From contig JBIQKZ010000015.1 in the NCBI GenBank assembly GCA_044464765.1, positions 54,455 through 118,454 on the forward strand: a stretch of DNA of 64,000 nt, written 5' to 3'. Origin of the DNA: JBIQKZ01 sp044464765. Its GTDB lineage: Bacteria; Pseudomonadota; Gammaproteobacteria; Burkholderiales; Burkholderiaceae_B. The stretch's first letter is position 1, and the number at the start of each line of letters is the position of its first letter. Under the pieces are notes generated by a model. It saw only the letters and a list, made by a program, of their open reading frames with translations. It did no database searches and was not told the DNA's origin. Both the position numbers and the translations under genes were made by a program. Shown here piece after piece: positions 33,472 to 42,911 of the stretch.

Positions 33472-36422
33472 GCCAACGCCTCCTGAATTTTCTCGGCCGT
33501 AATCGGCAGCGTATAGAAACGTTTTCCGATCGCGTCCGCGATCCCATTGGCAATGGCCGCCACAACGGGAATCATGACCACCTCGGCCACGCCCTTGGGA
33601 GGGTCGGTATCGGACAGGGGCGGCAACACGTCGGCGGCCTGCTTCCATACGGCCACGTCCCTGGCACGCGGCAGGTGGTAACGGTTGAAATTCCATGTGC
33701 CATTACCCGGCCCGTCTTCATACAAAGGCAAGTACTCGTGCAAGGCATGACCAATCCCCATGGCAATCCCACCCTGTATCTGCCCCGAAACCAGTTGTGG
33801 GGAGATCTCGTTGCCGCACTCCAGAATCGAATAATGGTGCAACACCTCGACTTGCCCTGTGCCGCGATGAACCGCCAGCTCAACCAGGGTGCCCATGGCG
33901 GAATAATACGTAACCGCTGCGTTATTGCGTTGGGTAGGCGGGTAATAAACCGCCGTTCGCGGCACAATCTGGTAATGACCCGCCGATAGACTGGTGGTTG
34001 CGATGTCTGACCCCGGAAGCGCATCTAGCGCTTTCAACCCGATTGGGCCCACATCTTTTTGCAAAGCCTTTTGTGCCTCGGCACCCGGTTCGCTGTGTAA
34101 CAGCGCTGCCGTCGCATCAGCCGTTTGCGCCGCCAGACCTTTCGGGTTGCCAAACGCCAGCGCCAGGCCATCGACAGGAATGCGGGACAGTCCGTTGCCG
34201 ATACGGAAATCCGCTTCGGCCCATTGCCAGCGATTGAACGAATGCACCACGGCCCCGATGACCAGACCCATGGCATGCGCCTTGGCCGCAAGCTCGGCCA
34301 AGGTCAGCGGCTGCATGCCGTCGGCCGTCAAGCGGCCTTCGCGCCACCGGGCGTCTTCCTTGCGCACGACATAGGGCGCCGCCTGGCCGGAGCCAATACC
34401 CTTGGACCAAATTGCCATGGCGGCCGGCCACAAGCCATGCTCGAAGATAATACGACAAGCTTCGTACGTAGAGTGGGTATAGTAGAAAGCGGAATTGGAC
34501 GCACTGGCCGGCGAGGCAAATGCCGGCGACCACAAGGGATTGGCCGATAATTTATCTTGGTCGGCCTGGCTCATGGTGTAGGGGTCGCCGCTGGTGACCA
34601 TCGGCAGGTCGGGCCAGTCAGTAATGGCAAAACCCACATCAGTGGCCGGCGAGCCCAGGTATCGAACACAGGCCAGCGCCTGCGACGTGCTCATGCCGGT
34701 GCCAATTTCGGTCCCCGTATGCCTTAACAGGATTTTGCCTTCGGGTGAAATTTCGACCTTGGCCAGCGACGATTCGGCACCTGTACCAAAATCCTTCTGA
34801 ACGCAAGCGAACCCCACCCCATATACCTTTGCCGGATTGGCCGCCTCGAAATCCGCCTTGCGCTTGGCGCGATCCGTCCAGACAGGGTGCTGACGCGCTT
34901 TCTCAAGAACCTCATCAGCCCTGACCGCACCCGCAGGAATCGCGCCCTGGGTATTCTTCATGCCGGTTTTCAGAACATTCTTCAAGCGCAGATCGATAGG
35001 GTCCATGCCAAGCTGCTCGGCAATTTCATCCATCAGCATCTCGGTGGAAGCCATGGACTGCAACGTGCCATAGCCGCGCGCCGAACCCGCATCCACCGCT
35101 CGGGTAGCATCGGCGCGCGAGGTGATATCCGACTGCGGAAAGTAATAGATCGTCTGCGCCGCAGTCGCCCCTACCATGGCCACCGACGGGGAAAAGTTGC
35201 AGCGCCCTCCACCGTTGGCCACCATGTCTCCCACGAACGAGCGAATCATTCCCGTCTTGCGATCCACGGCAATGTGATAATCCATATCGAAGGCATGACG
35301 CTTGATCGACGTCTGGAACTGTTCGTAGCGGTCGTTGGCGATTCGCACCGGACGGCCGTCGCCATACAGGGCGCACACGACGCCATAGAACGGCATGCTG
35401 TAGTGATCTTTTGACCCATACCCCACGGTATAACAGGGGTGCAGGACCAAGGTCGTAACGTCGAAGGTGGACTGGGCCAACATATCGGCGGCGGCGCTCG
35501 CGACTTCGCTGGGCGACTGCGACGGCACCACCATATGCATGGCGGCAGAGGCGGGATCGTACCAACAGTTGGCGTTATCTGGCTCCATCGCAGCCGTATC
35601 CACCGATTGCGTTTGGTATTTGCGGCTTAATACCAGCCAGTCTTCGGACGGACTGTCCAGGGCGTCACGGATCTGGCCTGCGTAAAACATGCCTTCCTCG
35701 CCCACGCTGCCATGGTCTTTGCCATCGGGCCACACGGGCAGGTGCTTACGCATTTGGCTGGGAAAAACCGGCGCATCTTTAAGACTGGAAAATACATCGG
35801 GGTCGAAAGGGGTTTCACCGCCTACGCGCACGTAGCGAAACGTGCCCCAGGGGTCGCGTTCCAGCGGGCCGGTGACGTCGCCGTAACGAATGATTCCGTC
35901 CTGGAACTGCAAAGCATTTTTAGCCAGCTTGAAGCGGGCGAAATCATGGAAAATCAGTATTGCGACGGCCTGCCCCAGATAAGCCGGGGTCTTGCCTTCG
36001 GGCAAGAGCATATCGTCGCCATAAAAAACAGGCAAGGCAACCTTGTCCCGCTCGAGGTCGGCCGCCGTGACAATGCGGTCGGGTTTAATGTCTGGCGACA
36101 ACAGCGACAAATCAAACCCCTGATACAGGGCATCAGCGCGCGTTACGCGCAAAATCAGCGCATGGCTTTGCTGGTCTGGCCAATTAGGCAGATCGCGAGC
36201 CCGAATATCACGGGCAAAAATCTTGGAGCCAGTTACCTTGGCCAGCCCATCAATCCGAAACTGGGCCAGCCCGGACACCGCGTTCCAACGTACCGGGGTC
36301 AACAGTTTTTGATCGAACAATGCCGCATGAGCGGCAGAGCCGAATGGCGCGATGTAGGCAGTGATGCCCGCAATAGTCGTCGCTTTAAGGAACTGTCGAC
36401 GCGATAGATCAAGAGCAGCCAT
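33468..36422 (-). CDS. Molybdopterin-binding catalytic subunit, xanthine-oxidase family (IorB-like, TAT-exported)
   Basis: The preferred start is ATG 36422 (984 aa), six bases from an AGGGA site; ATG 36428 would add two residues. A twin-arginine signal (LSRRQFLKATTIAG) sends it to the periplasm. Large-subunit motifs include TGSKIFARDI and AYLGQAVAILIF early. RGYGTLQSMA, GTEIGTGMSTSQALA and KGVAEVVMIPVVAAIANGIADAIG come later, with the Glu of the GVAE segment as probable catalytic base. It resembles isoquinoline 1-oxidoreductase and bacterial aldehyde dehydrogenases; the substrate is unknown. A 238-bp gap upstream (36423-36660) should hold the promoter but no box is clear. Confidence 0.9.
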   Translation of the reverse strand: MAALDLSRRQFLKATTIAGITAYIAPFGSAAHAALFDQKLLTPVRWNAVSGLAQFRIDGLAKVTGSKIFARDIRARDLPNWPDQQSHALILRVTRADALYQGFDLSLLSPDIKPDRIVTAADLERDKVALPVFYGDDMLLPEGKTPAYLGQAVAILIFHDFARFKLAKNALQFQDGIIRYGDVTGPLERDPWGTFRYVRVGGETPFDPDVFSSLKDAPVFPSQMRKHLPVWPDGKDHGSVGEEGMFYAGQIRDALDSPSEDWLVLSRKYQTQSVDTAAMEPDNANCWYDPASAAMHMVVPSQSPSEVASAAADMLAQSTFDVTTLVLHPCYTVGYGSKDHYSMPFYGVVCALYGDGRPVRIANDRYEQFQTSIKRHAFDMDYHIAVDRKTGMIRSFVGDMVANGGGRCNFSPSVAMVGATAAQTIYYFPQSDITSRADATRAVDAGSARGYGTLQSMASTEMLMDEIAEQLGMDPIDLRLKNVLKTGMKNTQGAIPAGAVRADEVLEKARQHPVWTDRAKRKADFEAANPAKVYGVGFACVQKDFGTGAESSLAKVEISPEGKILLRHTGTEIGTGMSTSQALACVRYLGSPATDVGFAITDWPDLPMVTSGDPYTMSQADQDKLSANPLWSPAFASPASASNSAFYYTHSTYEACRIIFEHGLWPAAMAIWSKGIGSGQAAPYVVRKEDARWREGRLTADGMQPLTLAELAAKAHAMGLVIGAVVHSFNRWQWAEADFRIGNGLSRIPVDGLALAFGNPKGLAAQTADATAALLHSEPGAEAQKALQKDVGPIGLKALDALPGSDIATTSLSAGHYQIVPRTAVYYPPTQRNNAAVTYYSAMGTLVELAVHRGTGQVEVLHHYSILECGNEISPQLVSGQIQGGIAMGIGHALHEYLPLYEDGPGNGTWNFNRYHLPRARDVAVWKQAADVLPPLSDTDPPKGVAEVVMIPVVAAIANGIADAIGKRFYTLPITAEKIQEALA

Positions 36423-36660
36423 ATACATTCCCTACAGGTGAACCTGATCAGCCAAGCCAGAAAGCCCGACCTGTCTATAGCCGTGAAAACGTCTTTTTAT
36501 TCGCGTCTGAATCCTACTGGAGCCGATCAAGCATTAAGAAGCTACAAAACAATACATCGTCGCAAACTACCTTAGTAGCACAAAATAGTACCGGCGCGGT
36601 ATTAAAGTTAAGGTTAAAGCGCACGTAAAGGTCAAGATTTGAAAAGGACAGTCGCCGGCT

Positions 36661-37212
36661 TCATCCTGCAAACCCGCCTTCGTCCAGGAAGGCTTGTTCC
36701 TCTGCCGTTGTTTGACGCCCCAGGCTGGGGTTGCGATGTGGGAAACGGCCAAAGCGCTCGATAATTTCGTGGTGCTCTATAGCAAACGACAGGCCTTGCG
36801 GCGCATATTGGCGATACAGCTCGACCCCTTCCACTTGATCGGCCAGCGCTTCAGAGTGAATAAACGGCACACATAAGAACAGCCGGAGTTCTTCATCGAT
36901 CCGGGTCATAAAGCCGGCCTCAATGGCCTGGCGCGTGTAATAAAGCGCCAACGGATCCGTGGCAAACATATGGGCCGTGCCTCGAAACACATTGCGAGGA
37001 AACTGATCCAGCAACAGCACCAGCGCCAAGGCGCTATCGGGTTCGGCCAGCCAATCCTCTTTCTCGCGCCGGGCAACAGCAAAATGCAAGTCCAGAAACC
37101 CGTCCCGGAACTGCGCATCGAACTGCGCATCTTTCACAAACCATTTATCGGCGCCGGCTGCGCGCCAAAACTCCAGCACTTCACGCGCTTGGCCCCTTGT
37201 TGTGAAGTTCAT
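36661..37212 (-). CDS. DUF924 family protein
   Basis: The 183-aa product is a DUF924 protein, recognised from VLEFWRAAGADKWFVKDAQFD near the start, LVLLLDQFPRNVFRGTAHMFATD in the middle and FIHSEALADQVEGVELY later. The family is an all-helical TPR-like fold without known function. It lies 48 bp after the tautomerase gene on the same strand and may share a transcript with it. Confidence 0.88.
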   Translation of the reverse strand: MNFTTRGQAREVLEFWRAAGADKWFVKDAQFDAQFRDGFLDLHFAVARREKEDWLAEPDSALALVLLLDQFPRNVFRGTAHMFATDPLALYYTRQAIEAGFMTRIDEELRLFLCVPFIHSEALADQVEGVELYRQYAPQGLSFAIEHHEIIERFGRFPHRNPSLGRQTTAEEQAFLDEGGFAG

Positions 37213-37260
37213 TGTTTCGCTTTCCTAAAGATAGACAGTCGGCACCCTGCTCTTTACCAA

Positions 37261-37635
37261 TCAGCGCCCTGCCATCTTGGCGGTGACGCCGTTCTCCATC
37301 CCTACATTCGTATTGGGCAGATCGGTAATCCGGGCGCGCACTTCGCTTTCCGGAACGCCTGTGGTTTCGTGGGCAATCTTGCCCAATTGAGCAATCAGGG
37401 CCGCTTTGGCTTCTTCGGTACGCCCGGCAATCAGGTCAACTTCGAACATGACGGTGGGCGTGCTGAAAGAATCCCCGCATAAATAATGCCCTTCGGACAG
37501 CTCATGCAGGGTAACCCGGACTGACTGCTTCTTGGACCCCAGAACGTCGACAACCGTCGAACTGGTACGGGTCATCAGCGCTTTCTTCTGCTCGGCTGAA
37601 AACGTGGGCGTGGCGGTGACGGTGACGAATGGCAT
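37261..37635 (-). CDS. Tautomerase-superfamily protein (Pro1 type)
   Basis: The 124-aa product begins MPFVTVTATPTFSAEQKKALM, so after Met removal Pro1 is the expected catalytic base of the 4-oxalocrotonate tautomerase superfamily. Two beta-alpha-beta units are visible (first to ~60, second from FEVDLIAGRTEEAKAALIAQL), which suits the longer two-unit members such as cis-CaaD or MIF-like proteins. The substrate is unknown. Its 216-bp upstream gap (37636-37851) to the divergent ABC gene holds no recognised box. Confidence 0.82.
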   Translation of the reverse strand: MPFVTVTATPTFSAEQKKALMTRTSSTVVDVLGSKKQSVRVTLHELSEGHYLCGDSFSTPTVMFEVDLIAGRTEEAKAALIAQLGKIAHETTGVPESEVRARITDLPNTNVGMENGVTAKMAGR

Positions 37636-37851
37636 GCTGATCCTTTTTGGAAAATAGGCTATGGGTTGATTGAAATACCCCCGGCCACTGAACTAAATTA
37701 CCTGTCCTCAACCTAAGTTAGGGATTCGGCCTATTAAAAGTAGGTATTATCACTGCGCAACCATACTTTAGACAAGACACGCCCCGCACACGACCCACGC
37801 AGTCGGCCAAGACTGCTAGCAAACGCATAAAAAAAGCAAAAGAGAATATCC

Positions 37852-39798
37852 ATGGATTGGAAGAACGAACTCATCAACAGTGGCCTGTGGCTGCTGCAAG
37901 CCTATGTCATTACACTCGTCATTTTTAGCGCAAGCGTCTGGGCGCTGGCGCGTTTTACGACGTGGGGACGGCAGTTTTGGAGTCTGTCAGGCGATTACTT
38001 TTCACTGCGGCGCAGCTGGAAGCCGATACTGGTGGTGGCTTTCATCCTGCTCCTCACGCTAGCCGGCGTGCGCCTGGAAGTTCTTTTCTCCAATTGGTAC
38101 AACACCATGTACACCTCGCTCCAGGACCTGGATGCGGCCGCCTTCTGGATGGCCATGTACCTGTTTGCCGTACTGGCGACCGTACATGTGGCGCGTTCAT
38201 TGCTGGATTTCTACGTTCAGCAGGCCTTCACCATCCACTGGCGGGTGTGGCTGAACGACAAGCTTCTGGACCGCTGGCTGAACAAACAGGCCTACTACCG
38301 TACCCAATACCTGGATCGCTCGATCGACAACCCCGATCAGCGTATCCAGCAAGACGTCTCCATCTTTGTGCAGTCATCCCTGGCCCTCTCCATGGGCGTG
38401 GTGAACGCCTTGGTGTCCACCCTGGCCTTTACCTTCATCCTCTGGTCGCTGTCGGGCCCGCTGCTCTTGCTGGGAACGGAGATCCCGCGTGGGATGGTGT
38501 TCCTGGTTTTTATCTACGTGCTGGTAGCCACCGTGTTCGCCATACGCATCGGGCGGCCGCTGATCGCGCTGAATTTCCTGAATGAACGCTTTAACGCTGA
38601 TTACCGTTATGCGCTGGTGCGATTACGCGAGTACAGCGAGAGCATTGCCTTCTATGTGGGCGAGAAGGTGGAAGGCGCCTTGCTGCGCAGCCGATTCGCC
38701 CATGTCATCTCCAACGCCTGGGCAATCGTGTATCGATCACTGAAGTTCCTGGGCTTTAACTTCTCGGTCACCCAGGCTGCCGTCGTCTTTCCTTTCATCA
38801 TCCAGGCTCAACGCTTTTTCAGCCAGCAGATCAGCCTGGGCGACCTGATGCAAACCGCCCAGGCCTTCGGACGCCTGCAGGACAATCTTTCCTTCTTTCG
38901 AAATGCCTACGACGACTTTGCGTCCTATCGCGCCACCCTGGACCGCTTAACAGGTTTCGAGACGGCCATCGACAAGGCCAACCTATTGCCCGAGCCGCAG
39001 ATCAGCGCGTCGGACCGGCAACTGGCGCTGCACGACCTGACCATCCATCGCCCTGACGGCGAACTGTTGATCGAAAATTTAACGTTGGAGGTGAAGCCCG
39101 GCGTGCCGTTGCTCATACGGGGCCCATCAGGCACAGGCAAAACCACGCTGCTGCGCGCCATCGCGGGGCTGTGGCCATACGCCCAAGGCCAGATCATCCG
39201 TCCGGCGGAACACGTGCTGTTCCTGTCGCAAAAACCCTATCTCCCCTTGGGAAGCCTACGTGATGCCTTGTATTATCCACAACACACAAGCGATGAAAGC
39301 GATGATGCCGTGCTGGAAGTTTCCACCGATCAGTTGCTCACGCACCGGCCGTCGAAGGTGAACGACGAATTGCCGGCGCACATTATCGACGACCTGCCTG
39401 CGCGGGTCGCGGCCGCGCTGCCCCAACGTCCGCATGCCGAATCACGCCCCACGCCACCCAAGGACGAACGTGCCCTGGCCATCCTGCGGGATATTCAACT
39501 AGGCCATCTGACCGGCCGCCTGGATGAAGTGGCCGACTGGAGCCGCATCCTGTCGCTAGGCGAGCAACAACGCCTGGCCTTCGGACGCCTGATCCTTGCC
39601 GCGCCGCAAGCCGCTTTTCTGGATGAAGCGACGTCAGCCATGGACGAAGGCCTGGAAGACGCCATGTACCGCTTGGTCAATGACCGACTGCCCGACACCT
39701 TGCTGGTCAGTGTAGGCCACCGAGGAACCTTGCTGGCCCACCACCCACAGCAATTAAACCTGGCGCGGGGCGGTGACTGGACCCTTACAACCGCATGA
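37852..39798 (+). CDS. SbmA/YddA-type ABC transporter with fused ATPase
   Basis: The 648-aa protein has an SbmA/BacA-like membrane domain (~1-340; FSLRRSWKPILVVAFILLLT, LSNWYNTMYTSLQ-type block, RLREYSESIAFYVGE). A fused ATPase follows (~385-648): Walker A RGPSGTGKTTLLRAIAGLWPY, Q-loop LFLSQKPYLPLGSLRDALYYP, signature LSLGEQQRLAFGRL and Walker B AAFLDEATSAMDEG. About 60 residues, rich in Asp, Glu and Pro, are inserted between the Q-loop and the signature. The family includes vitamin B12 or peptide importers and long-chain acyl exporters. Confidence 0.9.
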   Translation: MDWKNELINSGLWLLQAYVITLVIFSASVWALARFTTWGRQFWSLSGDYFSLRRSWKPILVVAFILLLTLAGVRLEVLFSNWYNTMYTSLQDLDAAAFWMAMYLFAVLATVHVARSLLDFYVQQAFTIHWRVWLNDKLLDRWLNKQAYYRTQYLDRSIDNPDQRIQQDVSIFVQSSLALSMGVVNALVSTLAFTFILWSLSGPLLLLGTEIPRGMVFLVFIYVLVATVFAIRIGRPLIALNFLNERFNADYRYALVRLREYSESIAFYVGEKVEGALLRSRFAHVISNAWAIVYRSLKFLGFNFSVTQAAVVFPFIIQAQRFFSQQISLGDLMQTAQAFGRLQDNLSFFRNAYDDFASYRATLDRLTGFETAIDKANLLPEPQISASDRQLALHDLTIHRPDGELLIENLTLEVKPGVPLLIRGPSGTGKTTLLRAIAGLWPYAQGQIIRPAEHVLFLSQKPYLPLGSLRDALYYPQHTSDESDDAVLEVSTDQLLTHRPSKVNDELPAHIIDDLPARVAAALPQRPHAESRPTPPKDERALAILRDIQLGHLTGRLDEVADWSRILSLGEQQRLAFGRLILAAPQAAFLDEATSAMDEGLEDAMYRLVNDRLPDTLLVSVGHRGTLLAHHPQQLNLARGGDWTLTTA

Positions 39799-39891
39799 CA
39801 CTTGGCAAAGCACGATCAGCCTGGATAGTGCTCGACGACCACATTGATCAGGGTTTACAGCCACATGACACTTGGCAAGGTATGATTAGCC
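39785..39891 (+). repeat. Two diverged 37-bp direct repeats after the ABC gene
   Basis: Copy 1 (39785-39821) overlaps the last codons and stop of the ABC gene. Copy 2 (39855-39891) lies 70 bp further on, before the sirB-like gene. They share 31 of 37 positions, including the run CATGACACTTGGCAA, and all six differences are transitions. A local duplication at the 3' end of the gene is the simplest explanation. Confidence 0.7.
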
Positions 39892-39948
39892 ACGCTCTCT
39901 GGATGCGTCGCCTTTCATTTTCAATGCCATCAAACAAGCCATCACATC

Positions 39949-40323
39949 ATGCCTTACCTCGCTCTCAAGCACCTGCACACTACCGCCGCCGTCATCAGCA
40001 TCGTCTTCTTCGTTATCCGGGCCTGGTGGTCGGTCAACGAGTCGCCCCGCCTACAGGCCCGCTTCGTACGGATTGCGCCGCACGTGGTGGATACAGTGCT
40101 CTTGGTCTGTGGCCTATGGATGGCCGCCACGATCGGTTTTCATCAGCCCTGGATCGCCGCAAAAATCGTCGGGCTGGTGCTTTATATCATCGTGGGCACG
40201 ATCGCCATCAAACGCGGCAGAACGCCCGCAAGCCGGGGCATCGCGGCCATTGTCGCCGTCATTATCTTTATGTACATCGTTGGCGTAGCCATTACCAAGC
40301 AGCCGCTGTCCTGGCTGGCCTGA
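39949..40323 (+). CDS. SirB2-like four-helix membrane protein
   Basis: The 124-aa product has four membrane helices and begins MPYLALKHLHTTAAVISIVFF, followed by VRAWWSVNESPRLQ-like and RIAPHVVDTVLLVCGLWMA. This is the SirB2/SirB family pattern. The family is associated in enterics with invasion regulation, but its role is not established. It lies 150 bp after the ABC gene. Confidence in the family is good; the function is not known. Confidence 0.82.
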   Translation: MPYLALKHLHTTAAVISIVFFVIRAWWSVNESPRLQARFVRIAPHVVDTVLLVCGLWMAATIGFHQPWIAAKIVGLVLYIIVGTIAIKRGRTPASRGIAAIVAVIIFMYIVGVAITKQPLSWLA

Positions 40324-40393
40324 CGCTGCTAACCGTCGCCTGGGCGTCGACTAGCAACCATCCCGTCGGGCCATTTTCATCAACCCGAACGCA

Positions 40394-40669
40394 CTAGCCG
40401 CAGTCAACCCGGTCGACCGTGCCCGTCGCATTGATATACACATTCATTCGGTCAAGTCGGTAGTCGCGTGTCATGATACTGTCCGGGTACAAGACACGCG
40501 TGCCGGCGGGCAGAGACGTTTGGTCAATGGTTGAGGCCGGACTCCCCACCAGATGCTGATAGCCAACCGCACCGCAACGGCCCTCGGCCTGGTCCGGCGA
40601 CGGCGCGCGCGGCGGTGCGTGACACGCGACTAAAAAAAGCAGCGGAGCAAGAATAGCAATTCGTTTCAT
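40394..40669 (-). CDS. I78-family peptidase inhibitor, lipoprotein
   Basis: The start at ATG 40669 has a GGAGAGACC ribosome site and gives 91 aa; a 15-residue longer reading is less likely. A signal peptide MKRIAILAPLLFLVAC ends with a lipobox Cys. The mature part reads CGAVGYQHLVGSPAS and ends INATGTVDRVDCG, the pattern of the I78 serine-protease-inhibitor family. It probably sits in the periplasm. It is alone, divergent from the yaeQ gene. Confidence 0.85.
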   Translation of the reverse strand: MKRIAILAPLLFLVACHAPPRAPSPDQAEGRCGAVGYQHLVGSPASTIDQTSLPAGTRVLYPDSIMTRDYRLDRMNVYINATGTVDRVDCG

Positions 40670-40870
40670 AACGGTCTCTCCGTAAACTGTTGCCTGCAAA
40701 GTACACCTTAACAAGAATTATCCAGCCACCTGTCACCAAACCTTTCAAACCTCTCCGAGTTGTTGGCCCTCGGAACAAGACGGCCTTCCACACCCACAAT
40801 GCGGTTGCAAGCCCATCCGGGCATGAACGATATACTAGCGGCTCGAACCAACACCATCATGACAGCCACC

Positions 40871-41410
40871 ATGGCCTTGCGCGCAACAATCTACAAAGCC
40901 GACCTGCATATCGCCGACAACGATCGCGGCTACTATGGCAGCCACACTGTCACCGTGGCTCGGCACCCCTCTGAAACCGATGAACGCATGATGGTGCGTT
41001 TGCTGACCTACGCCCTGTTCACACGAGCGGACGACACGCTGGAATTTACCCGCGGCTTGTCAGCCACCGAAGAGCCGGATCTCTGGCGCAAGGATTTGAC
41101 CGGCGCCATTGTTCAATGGTTCGAAATCGGCCTTCCCGATGAGCGACGCATCCTCAAGGCCTGCGGAAAGTCCGACGAAGTGATCGTAATCGCCTACGGA
41201 CGCAACGCCCCGCTGTGGTGGCAAGGCATAGGCAACAAACTGGAACGCACCGACAAACTAAGCGTTTATAGCCTGGATGCCGAAGAAACGATGGCGCTAG
41301 CCGCGATGGCGGCCAGAAAGATGACGTTGAACGTCAACGTACAGGACACCGAAGCATGGATATCGAGCGACACAGGCGAAGCCGGCGTGCATGTGCGCAA
41401 ACTGCGATAA
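40871..41410 (+). CDS. yaeQ: YaeQ family protein
   Basis: The 179-aa product from ATG 40871 reads ALRATIYKADLHIADNDRGYY and then HPSETDERMMVRLLTYALF, LSATEEPDLWRKDLTG and IVQWFEIGLPDERRILKA, the clear YaeQ pattern. YaeQ has a PD-(D/E)XK nuclease-like fold, and its role is not settled. ATG 40859 is an alternative with four extra residues. A TATACT at 40831-40836 could be the -10, which would put transcription start just before either ATG. Confidence 0.9.
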   Translation: MALRATIYKADLHIADNDRGYYGSHTVTVARHPSETDERMMVRLLTYALFTRADDTLEFTRGLSATEEPDLWRKDLTGAIVQWFEIGLPDERRILKACGKSDEVIVIAYGRNAPLWWQGIGNKLERTDKLSVYSLDAEETMALAAMAARKMTLNVNVQDTEAWISSDTGEAGVHVRKLR

Positions 41411-41467
41411 GGTGGGAATAACGGTGATGGCGGTCATCGGAACCCTCCTGAATCGAGCCCATCCGGC

Positions 41468-42808
41468 ATGAGCCGCGCCGCTTCACTCCCCTTAGGCTAC
41501 CGACAGGTCTTGTGCCTGGCTATTCCCATCATTCTGGCCAATCTGACCCAACCCTTGATGTCGGCGGTCGATACGGCCGTGGCGGGCCATTTGCCGGGCG
41601 CCCACCATCTAGCAGGCGTGGCGTTGGGTAGCCTGATCTTCAACCTGTTGTTCTGGGTGTTCGGCTTTTTACGCATGGGCACCACGGGCGTGGTCGCCCA
41701 ATACTTCGGCGCCGGCAAGCCCGAATCCATATTACTCACCGTGGGCCGCGGCGTGCTTATCGCCTGGCTCATCGGGCTGTCGATACTGCTTTTGCAGCGT
41801 CCCCTTATTGAAGGCGGCCTGGCCTTGCTGGGCGCATCGCATGAGGCAGCCGAACAGGCGCGGCTCTATGCCTATGCCCGGGTGTGGTCCGCTCCGCTCA
41901 CCCTGACAAACTACGTCATACTGGGATGGCTGTTGGGCTGCCAACGGGTGCACATCGCCCTGGCCATCCAGATACTCATCAACGTCGTCAACCTGGCGGC
42001 GGTGTTCACCTTCGTCTATGGATTTGATTGGAGCGTAAGCGGGATCGGCCGGGCCACTGCTGTGGCTGACTTGAGCGGTGCGGCGGTGGGCGCCCTGCTG
42101 CTGTGGCGCAACTACAAAGTCCAGATCAAGAACACCCAATGGACCAAGATCCTGGAGCCCACCGCGTTACGCCGACTGATCCAGATCAACGGCCACATTT
42201 TCGTACGCACAGCCTGTTTGCTGGCCACGATGGCCTGGTTCACCCATCTTGGCGCCAGGCAAGGCGATGCTCTGTTGGCCGCCAACGCCATCTTGTTGAA
42301 TTTCCTGAGCTTCACCTCATATGGGCTGGACGGCTTCGCACATGCCGCCGAAACCCTGAGCGGTTCGGCCGTGGGACAAAACAACAAAGCCCGCCTGGCG
42401 CGCGTCATCCGGATATGCATGGTGTGGGGCTTGGTCGGCTCGCTGCTTTATATGCTGGTTTACGGCGTGGCGGGCACCGAACTGATCCGCCTGCTGACCG
42501 ACCAGACCAACATCGCGCAACTGGCCGACAGCTTCTTGATCTGGGCCGTGCTCGCGCCTTTGATATCCATGCCGGCCTACCTGTACGACGGCGTCTTCAT
42601 GGGAGCCACACGAACACGCCCACTGATGCTTATTATGCTGGTCTGTTCAATAACCTTTCTGGCCTTGTCGTTGGTTATGCTTCCTGCCCTGGGAAATCAT
42701 GGTTTGTGGCTATCGTTCCTTATATTCAACGGCCTGCGCGGCATGGGGCTGGCTCTTGCGTTGCGGCCGGCGATATACAAATCCATGGAAACCCGGCCCG
42801 CGAAATAG
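41468..42808 (+). CDS. MATE-family efflux transporter (DinF-like)
   Basis: The 446-aa protein has twelve membrane segments in two halves. The first reads VLCLAIPIILANLTQPLMSAVDTAVAG and LGFLRMGTTGVVAQYFGAGK-type blocks; the second half has LSFTSYGLDGFAHAAETLSG with the conserved Asp/Glu cluster. This is the DinF/NorM-type MATE pattern. Substrate and coupling ion are not clear. The ATG 41468 is preceded by no strong ribosome site. The gene lies 57 bp after yaeQ and could be cotranscribed. Confidence 0.92.
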   Translation: MSRAASLPLGYRQVLCLAIPIILANLTQPLMSAVDTAVAGHLPGAHHLAGVALGSLIFNLLFWVFGFLRMGTTGVVAQYFGAGKPESILLTVGRGVLIAWLIGLSILLLQRPLIEGGLALLGASHEAAEQARLYAYARVWSAPLTLTNYVILGWLLGCQRVHIALAIQILINVVNLAAVFTFVYGFDWSVSGIGRATAVADLSGAAVGALLLWRNYKVQIKNTQWTKILEPTALRRLIQINGHIFVRTACLLATMAWFTHLGARQGDALLAANAILLNFLSFTSYGLDGFAHAAETLSGSAVGQNNKARLARVIRICMVWGLVGSLLYMLVYGVAGTELIRLLTDQTNIAQLADSFLIWAVLAPLISMPAYLYDGVFMGATRTRPLMLIMLVCSITFLALSLVMLPALGNHGLWLSFLIFNGLRGMGLALALRPAIYKSMETRPAK

Positions 42809-42911
42809 AAGCCAGGCGCAACTAGTGCGGCTTGGCAGAGAACACCGTGTGAGACCTACGCGAAGGAGGAAAGTAACTGGTATAAAATGCGCAGTCCATT
42901 CTGAATTAGCC

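Noticed and set aside
40760..40870. Longer N terminus for YaeQ
   Set aside because: The upstream in-frame residues do not look like YaeQ and would overlap a possible -10 box at 40831-40836.
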